Positions 24,953 to 37,200 of a stretch of DNA of 49,523 nt are shown here, in pieces (the first letter of the stretch is position 1; each line of letters opens with the position of its first letter). The translations under genes and the position numbers were made by a program. Source of the DNA: Saccoglossus kowalevskii (taxonomy: Eukaryota > Hemichordata > Enteropneusta > Harrimaniidae); the NCBI RefSeq assembly GCF_000003605.2, contig NW_003140818.1, forward strand, positions 139,601-189,123, written 5' to 3'. The notes beneath the pieces were generated by a model. That model worked only from the letters and a program-made list of their open reading frames with translations, did not search any database and was not told the DNA's origin.

Positions 24953-26104
24953 TAGGTTATGTTAAGTCAATTAATGTCAATAATTTAATACCAATTCCAA
25001 ATGCAAAAGAAATCTAAATCCATATCATTTAGATTCAAAGATAAACTATAGGAATTTAAAAATTCCAATAATTTATGAATGATCAATATAACTGGTGTAT
25101 TAACCTTCATAGGGTCAATTAAAAGAGAAATGTTTTACTCCCTAATTGTATACCATGGGGATTTGAAGATAAAATCCTGCAAGCATTCAGAAGAAAATTG
25201 TGGTAATTTATTCATGGATAATATAACCTTGTATTGAACTTGAGAAAGTCAATAATTGGAGCACAATGTATTACTTACTGCAAGTACAGGTATTATTTAC
25301 CTTTTCACAAACCGATACAAATAATTATAATGCAAGACATTTTTACAGGAAAAACAGTGATTGGTAGCACTTAAACATTTTGGATTGGGTAACTCTCGCT
25401 GAATAAAAGTTGGATCATTTTTATTATTACTTACTTAATTATTACTTTAATATTGACTTGCAACAGCTCAAATTTCAGTCAATCACTTTCTATACTTTGT
25501 CATGTACCACATGTCTTTTCTGGATCATTAAGTTCAATAAATACCCGTGTATGGGGGGATTAAATCAAATTAAACACCTCATAGTTTAGGTAAATATGTC
25601 TAGTTATAGACCTGACTCTGGGGAATAAAGAGCAACCACAAATGAGTAATGCCAAGGGATTTAACCAATTCGTAAAACCTTGTAACAGCAAATCCTTTTC
25701 ACTTATTTTCAGTTCAAAGGATTTGTTGTTCAGGCAGAGCGTCATTTGGTGTAATTTCACACTTGGTAATTTACAAGGTCTAGTGAATGGGGGAATAATA
25801 CTTGCTGTTCTTGGCTGAGAAGATTCACAACAATGCAGTCTATTACTATTAGAAATATTGCAATGAAGACATTTTAAGACAATTTCAAACTACTGATTAT
25901 GCAATGCATTATGGGGGACAATAATCTATTTGATATGTTTTAACATTATTCCGATTCATATAAACAATAATACATCATTTCCATTCCGTGTCAACAAGCA
26001 CAATTTTGAGATACGAAGAAATACTTCACCATAGAAACCAACGTTTCCTTTAAATTGCTCTTTTTTTTGTCGGTATCATGCTGGCATGAACAAGAAGACA
26101 TATA
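24953..26104. other. non-coding region
   Basis: AT-rich. It includes a lone GCAATGCATTATGGG word near 25899. The last 30 bases belong to the older repeat into which the pogo/Tigger-type element inserted. No gene seen. Confidence 0.55.
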
Positions 26105-26183
26105 CAGTCAAACCTCGTTAGTGCGAATATCAAGGCCCCAGGTGAATATATTCGTTATAACCGGTGTTCGTAATAACCGATCA

Positions 26184-26197
26184 CCACTAGAGGGCGC
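26184..26197 (+). promoter_or_regulatory. CTCF-like motif inside the pogo/Tigger element
   Basis: CCACTAGAGGGCGC fits the CTCF core consensus closely. It lies about 80 bp inside the left terminal repeat, so other family copies could carry it around the genome. Motif match only. Confidence 0.35.
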
Positions 26198-26272
26198 TTT
26201 ACAGAAACAAACTAATTACCATAAGTCAGGGTAAACAAAACTATGGCGCCATTTTAAACACTAGACCAAGCA

Positions 26273-26695
26273 TTAAAAACACACAAATAGTATTGAAATA
26301 AACGTTGTCATGTTTATTAAAATAATATTAAAATGGAAAATACAAATGTTGAATTCGGAATGCTTCATTCTCTGTCCTAAATCTTCGGCCTTTGCCTGGA
26401 GGATAGGACCGCTGATTGGGACATTCATAGAACGGGCACTGGTAAACCATTTCAGCAATGCCTGCTCAACGTCGTCGACTGCTGAAAACCGCATTCGCTT
26501 CCGGCACGGCTCAATTTTGTTGTGTTCGAACATCTTCAAAACATCAGTTTTTTTCTTTAAAATCGTTGACAGTGTACTGGGTTTAACATCAAATTTTCGA
26601 CAGACATCGCCGTGACGAATGCCCGACTCAATCGCTTTGATCATTTGGACTTTACAGTCCAACGACAAGGCACGCCGTTTGACACGAGTTGACAT
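26273..26695 (-). CDS. CENP-B/Tigger-type DNA-binding domain ORF, lacking transposase catalytic domain
   Basis: A 140-codon ORF starting at ATG 26695 and beginning MSTRVKRRALSLDCKVQMIK. Residues about 8-55 form a CENP-B N-terminal (psq-type) helix-turn-helix with HGDVCRKFDVKPSTLSTI as the recognition region. From about residue 74 (VEQALLKWFTSARSMNVPIS) begins the second, CENPB/Tc5-type helix-turn-helix, which in full proteins reaches a GWL-RFKKRH block. Here homology stops near AEDLGQRM (about residue 110), and the last ~30 residues are hydrophobic, AT-rich read-through (for example FNICIFHFNII) into the deletion junction. The first helix-turn-helix is complete with no frameshift or stop. The product, if made, would bind DNA, probably the element's own ends, without cutting. 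It could be a relic, a natural repressor or a candidate for domestication. Confidence 0.8.
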   Translation of the reverse strand: MSTRVKRRALSLDCKVQMIKAIESGIRHGDVCRKFDVKPSTLSTILKKKTDVLKMFEHNKIEPCRKRMRFSAVDDVEQALLKWFTSARSMNVPISGPILQAKAEDLGQRMKHSEFNICIFHFNIILINMTTFISILFVCF

Positions 26696-27169
26696 TTTGA
26701 AGTCGTAGTCGCCGTAATTTATCTAAAATTTACAGCGTCCATGCTTCACACTTTTTTATTGTGAATCTTAAAATTAAAAACTCGAGCAGCAAGGGCGTCG
26801 AAAGTGACTAGACACTGGAAGTCACGTACACAAAAGATTTTCACGCCCAGTGAATGGCTACATTGTTTTTATTTTACGCTGCACAGCTCAAGCCCACTGC
26901 CAACAGCGGAAGCGTAACACCGTGTATTTGGCGGTTCGTTTTAGGATTTCGCAGCTGTTTGAGCGAATGAAATGTTCGCTATAGGTGTTACAGACCATTG
27001 TTTTTCAGAGAAAATCGTTTCGTACTAAGCGGGTTTTCGTAATAAACGAGTTCGTTCTAAGCGTTGTCAATTACCATAGGGATAATGGATTTTCAAACGG
27101 GACTTCGGTGTTCGTTCGTTGTAACCGGTATTTCGTTGTAACCGAGTTCGTATTAACGAGTTTTGACTG

Positions 27170-30100
27170 TAATCTTTATTTTGGGTTGAATATCTTTAAC
27201 ACAAGAAAGTGTAGTTCAAATAAAGAAAGCTCACAGTTGAATTTGGAATAATGGTAGTAAATTATTTAAAAAGTTGAAAAAATATCCAGTATCCAGGAAA
27301 TTTGAAGTTTTTTGAGGATACTTTATTTGCTCTATTACCATACATGTAGAAGCATATGTCCAATAGAATAACATATAAACTAAATATCTCATTTATTATA
27401 TACTGAATAAATAATATATTACTTATTGTGCACATAAAATCACCTTTTATTTAAATAATAGACTTATAGAGCACATACTAAAAATTTTCATTATATTGAA
27501 ACACAAATTTTAAATACTAAAGAGCACAAGAGGTGTTTTGAATTTCCATGCTCCTGTGTTCAGAAAGTGCAGACTTGAATAGCTGTCATATACTGTACTG
27601 CAGGGACATTCAAACCACGCCATGTCTCGTATACAACTCATTTTAATTTCAAATTGTACTCTAATTTGTTTTAAGAATGTGTTCTGCAAACAAATTAGGC
27701 CACGTTGCAACCTGTAGTGCAGTACAAAAAGCTTGTTCTCAGTGATTGATGTATAGAAAACTTGAATGAATGGGGTGCTGTTATGAATGAATGAATGAGT
27801 TTAACACCCTCTTGTGTCACTGAATGATGATTCTTGGAGGAGAAACGGGTTAAAGGTCATTGGAAGAATCCATTATATTGGCAGGAAGTTAGAAATATTT
27901 GGTTACTGTAAACAGTTTAATTTTAGCTACTTTGATGATTTAAATTTTGCAAAAGAAATGAATGAAGGAAAACCTTTCGTTGTCACAATCTAATTTTCAT
28001 ATCATAATTGTCTCTGCATCATCCATAAGAAATGAATCAGGAAAACATTAACACTATGTACAAACATACATCACTTGTACTCGAAAAAAAACCATGTTAG
28101 AACGGCAAGCTGTCGGTGACACCGTTGGCGTACTCAACTAATTATGTTTGATGGCAAATGAACTCAGTTTATTGTCACCCAAGTCACTAGAAAACACATC
28201 AATAACCAAGCCAGTAACCATGGTAATAATGGTCTATTTAAGGTCATGTTAATCAATTTTCTGACAGAGTTTGGAATTGCAAGATTCCTGAAATTGTAAA
28301 TTTATAGTAACAATTTTCACTCAAGCATTTTTTTTTACCTATTTATTTTTTAATTGCACAGGTAAATATAGCTAGAAGCAATGATGATTATTTTATCAAT
28401 CTAAATTAGGAATCAACTTAAATATTCCCTCCTTTAAAAATATTTACTTGTCTGCTCTTCATGAATAATAATTTTGAAATCTAAATATTGAAAAACTAAA
28501 ATCAAAATTTGATTTCACATTATATGTGAAGTAAACTAATACAATTTGAATAAAAGTATTGTTATAAATTCATTTATATTTACATAAGAATAGACTGCTT
28601 TGGGAAAACAAAGACACATTGGAAAATACTATTTATTGTGAAGAAGCCTCTACAAGTATCAATCCAGTGAAAGCCGCGAGTGACAGCAACAGAAATCCAC
28701 ACTAATATACTATAATTCCACTCTTTTCACCCCAGATTAATGGTATTTTTTTCAACGATTAGCGAGATAGAAAGAATTCACAATTGCAATAATGTAAACT
28801 GTTTCACTAATTTTGCAGTAGTGAGGTTTCATTGAGATCCCACAAAACAGGGGGGGGGGTCATCAAAATACAATAATATTGACAAATTTACAGTCCTGTC
28901 TTGAATCCCAAAACATAGAACTGTAGTTTTTCATTTCTATAAACACTCTTATTTCTGCCCTTATTGACTCCATAATTGGGATTCTATTTGTTTGTATCCC
29001 TCTCTATATATGATATTTAGTCAGTCAGTCAAATCTAAACACACATTATTAGCTTCCGAGGCAAGTAAATATGTATTGCAAACACCCTGCCACGCCCACT
29101 TTTTAATTTAATATAATTGGCATGTCAGTCAGTATCACGCCTCTTTTATTTCTTTGTTTACTAGGCCTTGCATACTGCATGATACTGCAAGAGATGATAT
29201 TCTAAAGAACCAGCGCCAACAGCCACACAATACATCCAGTGAAACGCTTTTCGTTATCGCACTTCCGTGATCAATACCGCTGCAAAGAGACAGTTTACTG
29301 GGTACACGAACAAAGAAAAGATACTTCCTGAGCTCGGGGCCACTCAAAACAAGATGTCAAATTTGACACTGCCTCGCCCTGATTGTAAAGCCATTGTTAT
29401 CGTACATAATGAAAACTGACAGTCGACTTAACCTGTGTTTGAAAGCTGATCAAGGAAACCATGTGGAAATGCAGTCCTGTTTTCATCACTTTTTTTTTCA
29501 TTTTATCACTGATTGATTGACATGAAACAAGAAACAAAATTGAGCACAGAAAATAAATCCTTGACTACTTTCGTCTAATTTACTCTATCATTTTGACAGT
29601 TGCCCCGTCAACTATTCGTCTTTTTCTATGACCATGGAAACACAGGTCAAATACAAGCAGAGAAACATCACTTAAAAGAAGATGTAACCTGTCATCCATT
29701 TTTTGATAACTAAACAACATTTAACATTTGAGGAAATATCGTTCTGATACTCCAGATTTGTCAGACAATAAAATGTAGATGATGTATGGTTTCCGTGAAT
29801 TAACCTTTTGTACACCATCAATTTTTCCGCCAAAATATTGATGCAACTTTATGTACAGTTTTATGAAATTTCTTTTTTAATTTTGGATCGAAAGGAAAAT
29901 TTTTCATCAAAACTATTTATGATCAATTTTAAGAACTAATTGAATGATTGATTGGTTGGGCAATATGGTTTTAATGAGTGATTTGTATACAACACATAAA
30001 TAAATTCAGCATACAAATATAAAGGCAAGCTTTGTATCTGTTGAAAGTCAGCAGGCAATTATGTCTAAGTAAATTGTAATACTTTATGATAGCTTAAATA

Positions 30101-31814
30101 CACTTATTCATACATGTATATGTTACTACATTATAATAGGCTTCTATCTTGCTGGATCAATGATGAGGAGTTGAACTATGAAATAAATATTAGTCTACAT
30201 ATAAAAGGGCACCTGTCATTTACAGAGAACAACAACAAGGCGGCCATCTTGAAAACATCACAGACACATCTCCAAGGAAAGATGTGATCAGTTTTTCTAA
30301 CCCGGAATGAGCTGAATTCTTGCTTCTGATCACAGGAAAGACTACTAACTTGAAATCACATCCTTATCTCAAAATTTTGTTCCAGAATTCCCCTCCTTTT
30401 CAATAAATCTAACAAGACATTGTTGGCAAGAAGCCAAGTTTTTCAAAAGACCTGCATAACACGATATATTGTGTGACATAATCTTCCAATCCTTAGAGGC
30501 GTAACGTTTCATTGTGTAAAACACCCCCAGGCACAGTGTTATGTAAGAAATAAAAAGGCAAGTATGCATAACACAATATCAACCTGAAAATTATTTTTCA
30601 AATGCAATTAAAAAGTGATAAACAAGCAGCATTATTTTTAAACATATATTAAAATTTATTGCTCATGGAGCGGTAGATATGTCATAAAATATTCATAGAC
30701 ATAAATTCATGAACAGAAAGTATGAACAGAAATATCAATAATTTTTTTCTAAAATGTCTGCTGTAACATATTATTCATTTCATATTGATTATTTTAACGT
30801 TTTCTATGATGCTGTAATGACCTAATTCACAGCTATGTCAAAATAGCTTATAAATAACATTGTTAATTTCCAAAATCCAGAAATAATTTTTGATGAAGTG
30901 ATCAATTACTTTTTCTCCAAGGATGCCTGAATACCTGAAGAGTCATTCATAGGTAATTAGACATTCCAACAGATCAGAATCCAGGTTGATACAACACCAG
31001 CCTCAGTAAATACAGTAAAATTGTTTTAGCCATGCTTCTTTTCTTTTAATAGCTATTTTGCAGAAACAGGAGAAATTATGAAATATTAACATAATTTCAT
31101 TGATCAATCTATGAATGTAAAAAGGCTGTGGTTCAAAATGAAGGATACATGCATTCAATGAATTGAAGCATCACATCCTGTTCACATCTCAGCAACCAAT
31201 TCACGTATAGTGAAAAATGCGTGTTTTAAGTGGCCAAATGTAGAGAATACAATTGGATACACTGACAGACCACAAGTTTTACTCTGATGTACTTCACTAT
31301 AGTAAGCTGGTATACTCTACTTCACAAGACATTCCCCAGCGTATCTATAAATCCAACAACGCAATATCTTCCAGCCAGGATTTGTGTTTTAACTAAAAGC
31401 ATATAATCCTTGAGTTTTCGTAATTTCATAACCACGCATATGAAACTGCCTTAATACATTCAGACGTTCATACTTGTATTAAAAAATTTAGCAATTTTAT
31501 ACGCTATCTGACTCGCTTTTTTCGTTTCCACCCTCTGGCATTTCCCTACAACCGATGTACTTCAATTTCTTCAGCAATTTGGGCAGCACAGGCCCATTTG
31601 ATTAACTAGATAATGAAATAATAGGAGTCTTATATTCCTTCCTGATTTGTGTAAATTACAAGTCAGGCTTTTTTTCATTAAATTTCACAATATGACCCAG
31701 ACAAGCACGACAATAAATAACAAAGGCAATAACTGTAGATTAATCATGTATGTTAAATAAAGCATTAGAAATTCATGATTCTAAAATAAAAAGCTGCAAT
31801 ACATGTATATACAG
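27170..31814. other. non-coding region
   Basis: AT-rich. A CpG-containing patch at 29190-29400 includes an ETS-type word ACGGAAGTG on the minus strand (about 29262-29270) and might be an untranslated exon or promoter; no coding frame there is convincing. A G9 run lies near 28850 and a short (GAAT)n run at 27780-27800. No gene seen. Confidence 0.5.
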
Positions 31815-32256
31815 CAGGGATTGAAATAGAATTTTTTTCCCTGCATGCATAGTGTGCATGTTACATTTGAAATTTACCTGCACTAACTTGTTGTGAAATG
31901 CACTACTTTTAAAGTTTAAATAAAATTTACGGGTTCTCGTTTGATGCGATCACGAAAGAATCGTTTTTTTTTTAGTTGTTTCACAATGTTGGTTGAACTT
32001 AATTGAGGCTTAGTGAATATAATGAAAAAATGTTGTTTCTACATGCACAGCGTGCACATTATATTTTGAGTTTACTTGCACGAGCTAATAATCTATGTGC
32101 ACAGTGCAGTGTGCACCAGGGTATTTTGAGTTTACTTGCACGAGCTAATAATCTATGTGCACAGTGCAGTGTGCACCAGGGTATTTTGAGTTTACTTGCA
32201 CTAGCTAATAATCTATGTGCATAGTGCAGTGTGCACCAGGGTATTTTCGATCCCTG
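31815..32256. mobile_element. small TIR element with internal 60-bp tandem repeat
   Basis: A 442-bp element with inverted ends CAGGGATTGAAATAG (left) and CAGGGATCGAAAATA (right, reverse complement). The word TACAG directly flanks both ends (31810-31814 and 32257-32261), which may be a target duplication. CAGGG termini recall hAT elements, but those normally make 8-bp duplications, so superfamily assignment is uncertain. The right half contains three 60-bp units (32062-32241) with GTGCACAGTGCAGTGTGCAC, a near-palindrome, and TTACTTGCACGAGCTAATAA. The left half holds a diverged relative of the same motif (CTGCATGCATAGTGTGCATG). No ORF of note. Confidence 0.65.
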
Positions 32257-32385
32257 TACAGCCAGATCATCTTCTCTCAAAAATTCTGGTACAATCCATT
32301 TTCTGTAATTTTCTCCTAATTCTACAATAATATTTGAACCACTTTGGTAAGAAAATGATCATCCTTGCACATTTTGATCAAAATG

Positions 32386-32601
32386 CTGTAAAATACTTTA
32401 TACTTTTTCGCTTGGAATTAATTTTCGCTATTTTCGTAATTTAAGTAAGTAATTCAGTGAAAATAAAATCAAGCGAATATACCTTTTTTCCTATATTTTA
32501 CCTTCAACTAGCCGAAAATCAGTAAAAATAAATTCCATACAAAACACACAAAAAGTCTTTTCAGCAAAAATTAATTCCAGCTAAAATAAAGTATTTCACA
32601 G
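32386..32601 (-). mobile_element. TTTTCGC palindromic MITE, copy 5
   Basis: A 216-bp copy in the orientation of copies 2 and 4. Its ends are CTGTAAAATACTTTATACTT and, reversed, CTGTGAAATACTTTATTTTA. TA remains on the right, and the left TA has become TG. It lies 130 bp from the preceding TIR element. Confidence 0.8.
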
Positions 32602-34170
32602 TATATAATTTTTTTTTTGGGGGGGGGGTTGATGAAAATAGTTTGTGAAAATTGATTAAATCTGAAAATAGTGGTAAATAGGTTAAAGACAAACAACTTA
32701 TGGAGACAATATACATAATATTTTGAGCTTTTTTTGACCAATTGTGAAAATGTAATGCTCCACTACACTCCTGGGTCATACTTCATCAATTCCATAAGAT
32801 GTTCCCGTGACAACCATCGATGGAAACAACACTACTAGCAACAATAAGTATATACAATACATGTATATAGGGCAAACCTGGGAAATCAAATTCCTTAGTG
32901 CATTAAGTCAACATTAAGATGTCACTCGCTGTGCATACTAATGAAATAACCCAAGGTCCATGTACTATGAACATGGCAAAACTATTGAAAGGTGAAATGA
33001 AAGAGAACTGAACATGAAAAAGACTAAAACATCAGGATATAAGGCTTTACATATCCACAGCTACAGCTGCCACATGTCATTTAACTGCAGCAGGCAAGGA
33101 CTATTAAACTATACTTTATAATAGTTAGGATACTTTTCTTTGATATTCACCCAAATATTTTTCCAAATATTGATCGAACAATTCATTTAGTCAGCTGCCA
33201 GAAGAATTATGAATCCTCTTCTTCATGTATATGATTGCCAATCTGAATTCACATTACTGCACTCACTACTAAGATGGAAATGTCAAAACTTATGAGTTGC
33301 TATTTTTTCATCTTATCCCTTCTCATCTACATTCCCATATAATTCAATCTTTCGTCTTAACTTTCACTTCTAATCAAGTAATAGGAACCCAGCATATCAG
33401 CGAATTGCCATTAACATGCAATTGTACAATGATGATGATCTCCCTACCCCCTACTGCTAAGCAACAGTCAACCTTTAATAGAGTCTGTGTATACTCCAAT
33501 GCTAAAAAACATTATATGGCTTAGTGACTAATCAAGACGCAGATAATCTCAACCTGGTTCAACCTTTTCTTATTTGTATGGTTTCTTCAGACTTTAATTT
33601 CCTAAATATCTGTCGGGGTATTTAGCATTAAAATTTTAAAACGTAATAATAATTTCATTGCCAGGGTATTATACCTTTATGTGTGAAACCATGCTTTCTG
33701 TACGGCACACCCACACACTGTACTGTGTTATATACACTTTGGTAAATTATGCATTTGTCTTGAGGTACATACACACGGGACATGGCTTTTACCTCTAGTA
33801 TTAGTGGTTGGGTATTGCTAAAAATGCTAGTGCAATGCTTGTTTCACAGACTGTATATATAATAGTTAGTGACGTTCATGAAATTAATTAATTAACACCA
33901 CAAATGAACTCTGTAAACCATGGTAGATTTATTTGGTTTATTTCTTTCACCACGCCTTATGAAGAAGCACATTTACATCAAGTTCACAAAAGCATAAATT
34001 CAGACAATGATACTACTTTTTGAACAAAATTAAGTCACCATAGCAAACTGTTAATATTGCAAAATATTTGGGACTATGATTGCATTACAGTGAAACTGAA
34101 AGCAAGTTATCTACATGTACACATACAGCCAGATATCTTGCGTCAAATCTAGTATTACCGGATTTGGCTG
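32602..34170. other. non-coding region
   Basis: AT-rich, starting with a T-run/G-run junction at about 32609-32628. The repetitive TTAATTAATTAA word near 33880 is the only other simple feature. No gene seen. Confidence 0.55.
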
Positions 34171-34230
34171 ATACCCCGCCCAACCTATAACCCCGCCCAT
34201 CCTATACCCGCCCATCCAAAACCCAACCCA
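34171..34230. repeat. GC-box cluster with G-quadruplex potential
   Basis: About 3.5 degenerate units of ATACCCCGCCCATCCT. The plus strand carries three CCCGCCC boxes (Sp/KLF-type). The minus strand carries eight GGG tracts within 60 bases with short loops, which meets the usual pattern for a G-quadruplex. It contrasts sharply with the AT-rich surroundings. Confidence 0.7.
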
Positions 34231-37200
34231 TGGGCTATGTTTCAAATAGTGGACGATGTTTTGGTCCACATTGCCTGCCTGACTGAACCAATGAACATTT
34301 TTACAGACCTCAATATTCCCGTCCGATATCTAGCATCGAAAAAATGGTGTATGCTTGTATTTTATGCAAGTATTTATCACCAATTTCAAGAGTAAGAGTC
34401 ATATTAGCTGAATCCAGTGCCACACCAGCATTATGGTAGTGGTGGCTATTGGACATACACTTCTATGATTTCATATGATATATAGGTAGGCCCAAGGGTA
34501 GATTTGAGATGAACTCTTTATAGCTGGTTGAGACCTTTTCAACAAACGGAATGGAGAAAACCAATTAACTGTTAGCTACATGTATATATCAATTTGCATA
34601 GACAATTACAGACATCATCAATCCACTGTGGATATGTGAAAACAACATGAAGAATATGTCACAAGTATAGAACCTGTATGTGCGATTTAAAACACTGTAA
34701 CAACCACCTTTAGCCTTTAAACAAGAGACTTTCCCGCCCAAATTTGTCTGCACTTTTTTTTCTGGAAAAGAACTCTAATTTTGGAGTCAACATACAAAAT
34801 TTGAGTTAATTTTCAGTATTTACTCAAAAAATTGGCTATTTTTGTCCAAATGGATAGTTTAAATATAGAATATTCAATAAAGAAAATCCTGAAAATAACC
34901 TTTTTTTCCCACAAAAACAACACTACAATTATGTAACAGTTGTTTGTTTTCTTTTAGCCATTTTAATAAGTGTTTTTTTTCCATTCTTCATATCCTATTA
35001 TAAGTGATGATGTTCCACTTGCATCATTTCTATCACTATAGAAACAAGTCCAGAGATGGAAGACTGGAAGACTGAAGCACATAATTACACCGCTTACAGC
35101 CATGTAGTCACGCAGGCACACTATTCAGCAAACATGTTCTTGAGTATTTTCAATCCATTTTAAAGGTTGATGTCGGAGCTTCTTAAGATAGTGAGGTAGG
35201 GCACTGCAGTAGGAGATTATTATCTCTCGATGACACCACAGATAGAACTCAATTTAAGCAGGTTTTCATGATCAAGTTAATTGGTCGGTGGGACTATTAC
35301 GTGAGTGAAAAACGTCTAGAGTTTAAGTGCCTACTGTTGGGAGGCAGGGAAAACAAAATAAGAGGATTGTTATATAATGATACAAAACAACGAACGGCTA
35401 AAATGTGGATGCATTTATTTCTAAGATGATTTTGATTATTTGCTACATTAATTGGCAATCAGGGAATTCTTATAATCTTAGCAAATCAGTAATATTGAAG
35501 AAACATTCTGATCTGCCAAAGTGGATGAGAATGAATGCCAGTAACATTTTCTGTAATTTTTAACTAAAAATATTCTATTGCTAAACCCAAAACAACTATT
35601 ATTAACTAAAATAACTGCTTGCAGATATTGATTGAACATTTTATTTAGCAATTTTCATTTACGTTTCTTGAATTTCTTTGTTAATTTTGCACCAAATTTA
35701 CTCATATGTCTTTATCAAAGTCTTGAAAAAATCGGAAAACGGTTTTCCATATTTAATTTGAGAGAATAGACAAAAGTTGACTTTACCCTTAAAAGAGTTA
35801 AAGGAAGGGTACAGCAATACAGGGTTCAGTTGTCTCAAAGTTACCTTTATAGTTACCTTTTGTCCAAATTGGCAACTGTTGTTGACATTTCTAATTATTT
35901 GTCATATTTTGGGTGTAAAACTAGAAATGACCCAGAAAAAAGGATTTTTGTATGAATTGATTAAGGATCTCCAGCGTACATCGAAATCACTGCAACATCA
36001 CACAGCATTTTGTACTGTAATACATACTTAAAATTCTTAATATTAAAATTTTCAATTTGACTGTTGATTTATATGTAACGCTGGCTATAAGTTTTAATAC
36101 ATGAATTTCTTGGAATACATATATGTGTGTGTCAAAGCAGTTTTCAAATGCATAAATTAATCCCAAGGGATTTGATCGACAATTTAACAAACTCTGAATT
36201 TATGGAACTTGCCATAAATTGTTAAATTTAAAGTCTGTTCAAGTGAAATATAGCGATACAATTATAAGTACAAACCAAGACGTTTTCTTACGTACTCCTG
36301 GATAACATAAATTAATCACATTTTAGCTGCAGGCAGAGTTGAATTATATGCAAGAACACCTGAACCACTAACACATGTATTTTAAGTAGAAATGGCAAAA
36401 CTATTAATCACACTGGACCCAGTATTAAGACAGCAGTGATTACAATAACTCAAAGTTGGAGAGGTGGCCTCTATTTTTACAAGAAAAAAAAAGATTATCC
36501 CAGAGAAAAAAAAAATTGATTTTTGATATTAACAGTTCCAAAGTTTTTTATCAACACAGTTGTTATATCCACAAAATGATGCAGTAGATGCGGAAGTATG
36601 CGTACATGTGCCAATAATTACAAAAAAATGAAAGTATGTGTATGTGTGCAACGAATTACAATTAAAATGGCAACTTTAATAGATTACAGCTATTATTTTC
36701 AGAATCATCAGTACAGGTACTGTATTTGCATATGTACTTACTAAATTCCAGAGATTTTTTTTTTTGGTCAAAATAAGTAACATTTTAATGATTCAGTATA
36801 CGGGTAATACAATTTTAGTTTATATTCGCTTCCATTTAAGATGCACTTCTAATAAAGGAAATACAGTAATCAGATACATGAATGTATGCATACTAACAAG
36901 AGATACGAATTTAGGATGCAGTGTTGGATCCACAAAAAATAACCCCAAATATTTATGTGCATATGGGCAAACATAGAAGGTGGAAAAATGACAATAAAGC
37001 ATGAAAACTAAACATTTTTGACCCAATCAGTTAATATGATTACAAACAAATATGTGTTTACCTGTAGTAAATATATGTTCTATCCTATGTAATCTAACAT
37101 TAGTGAACATTAGTCACATGAGATGATATGAAGGGACTACTTTTCAGAATTTTCACTGGAGCAGAGACAATTAATATTTAATTCTGCTAGCGACAAAGAG

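Larger units (their letters stand above)
26105..27169 (-). mobile_element. pogo/Tigger-type DNA transposon, internally deleted
   Basis: A 1065-bp element with terminal inverted repeats CAGTCAAACCTCGTTAGT (left) and CAGTCAAAACTCGTTAAT (right, reverse complement). TA flanks both ends (26103-26104 and 27170-27171), as in the pogo/Tigger branch of Tc1/mariner. Subterminal copies of a TTCGTTRTAACCG-type word occur near both ends and may be transposase-binding sites. The minus strand encodes the transposase DNA-binding part (26273-26695), but the DDE catalytic region is absent, so the element cannot move by itself. Full-length relatives are typically two to three times longer. It also contains a CTCF-like word at 26184-26197. 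Confidence 0.92.

Noticed and set aside
29135-29347. 70-codon minus-strand frame in a CpG-containing patch
   Set aside because: No ATG at the start and no recognised motif; the patch is better considered as possible regulatory sequence.
31815-32256. CRISPR-like regular repeats
   Set aside because: Units are contiguous with no unique spacers, and the context is eukaryotic. The other arrays in the window fail for the same reason.
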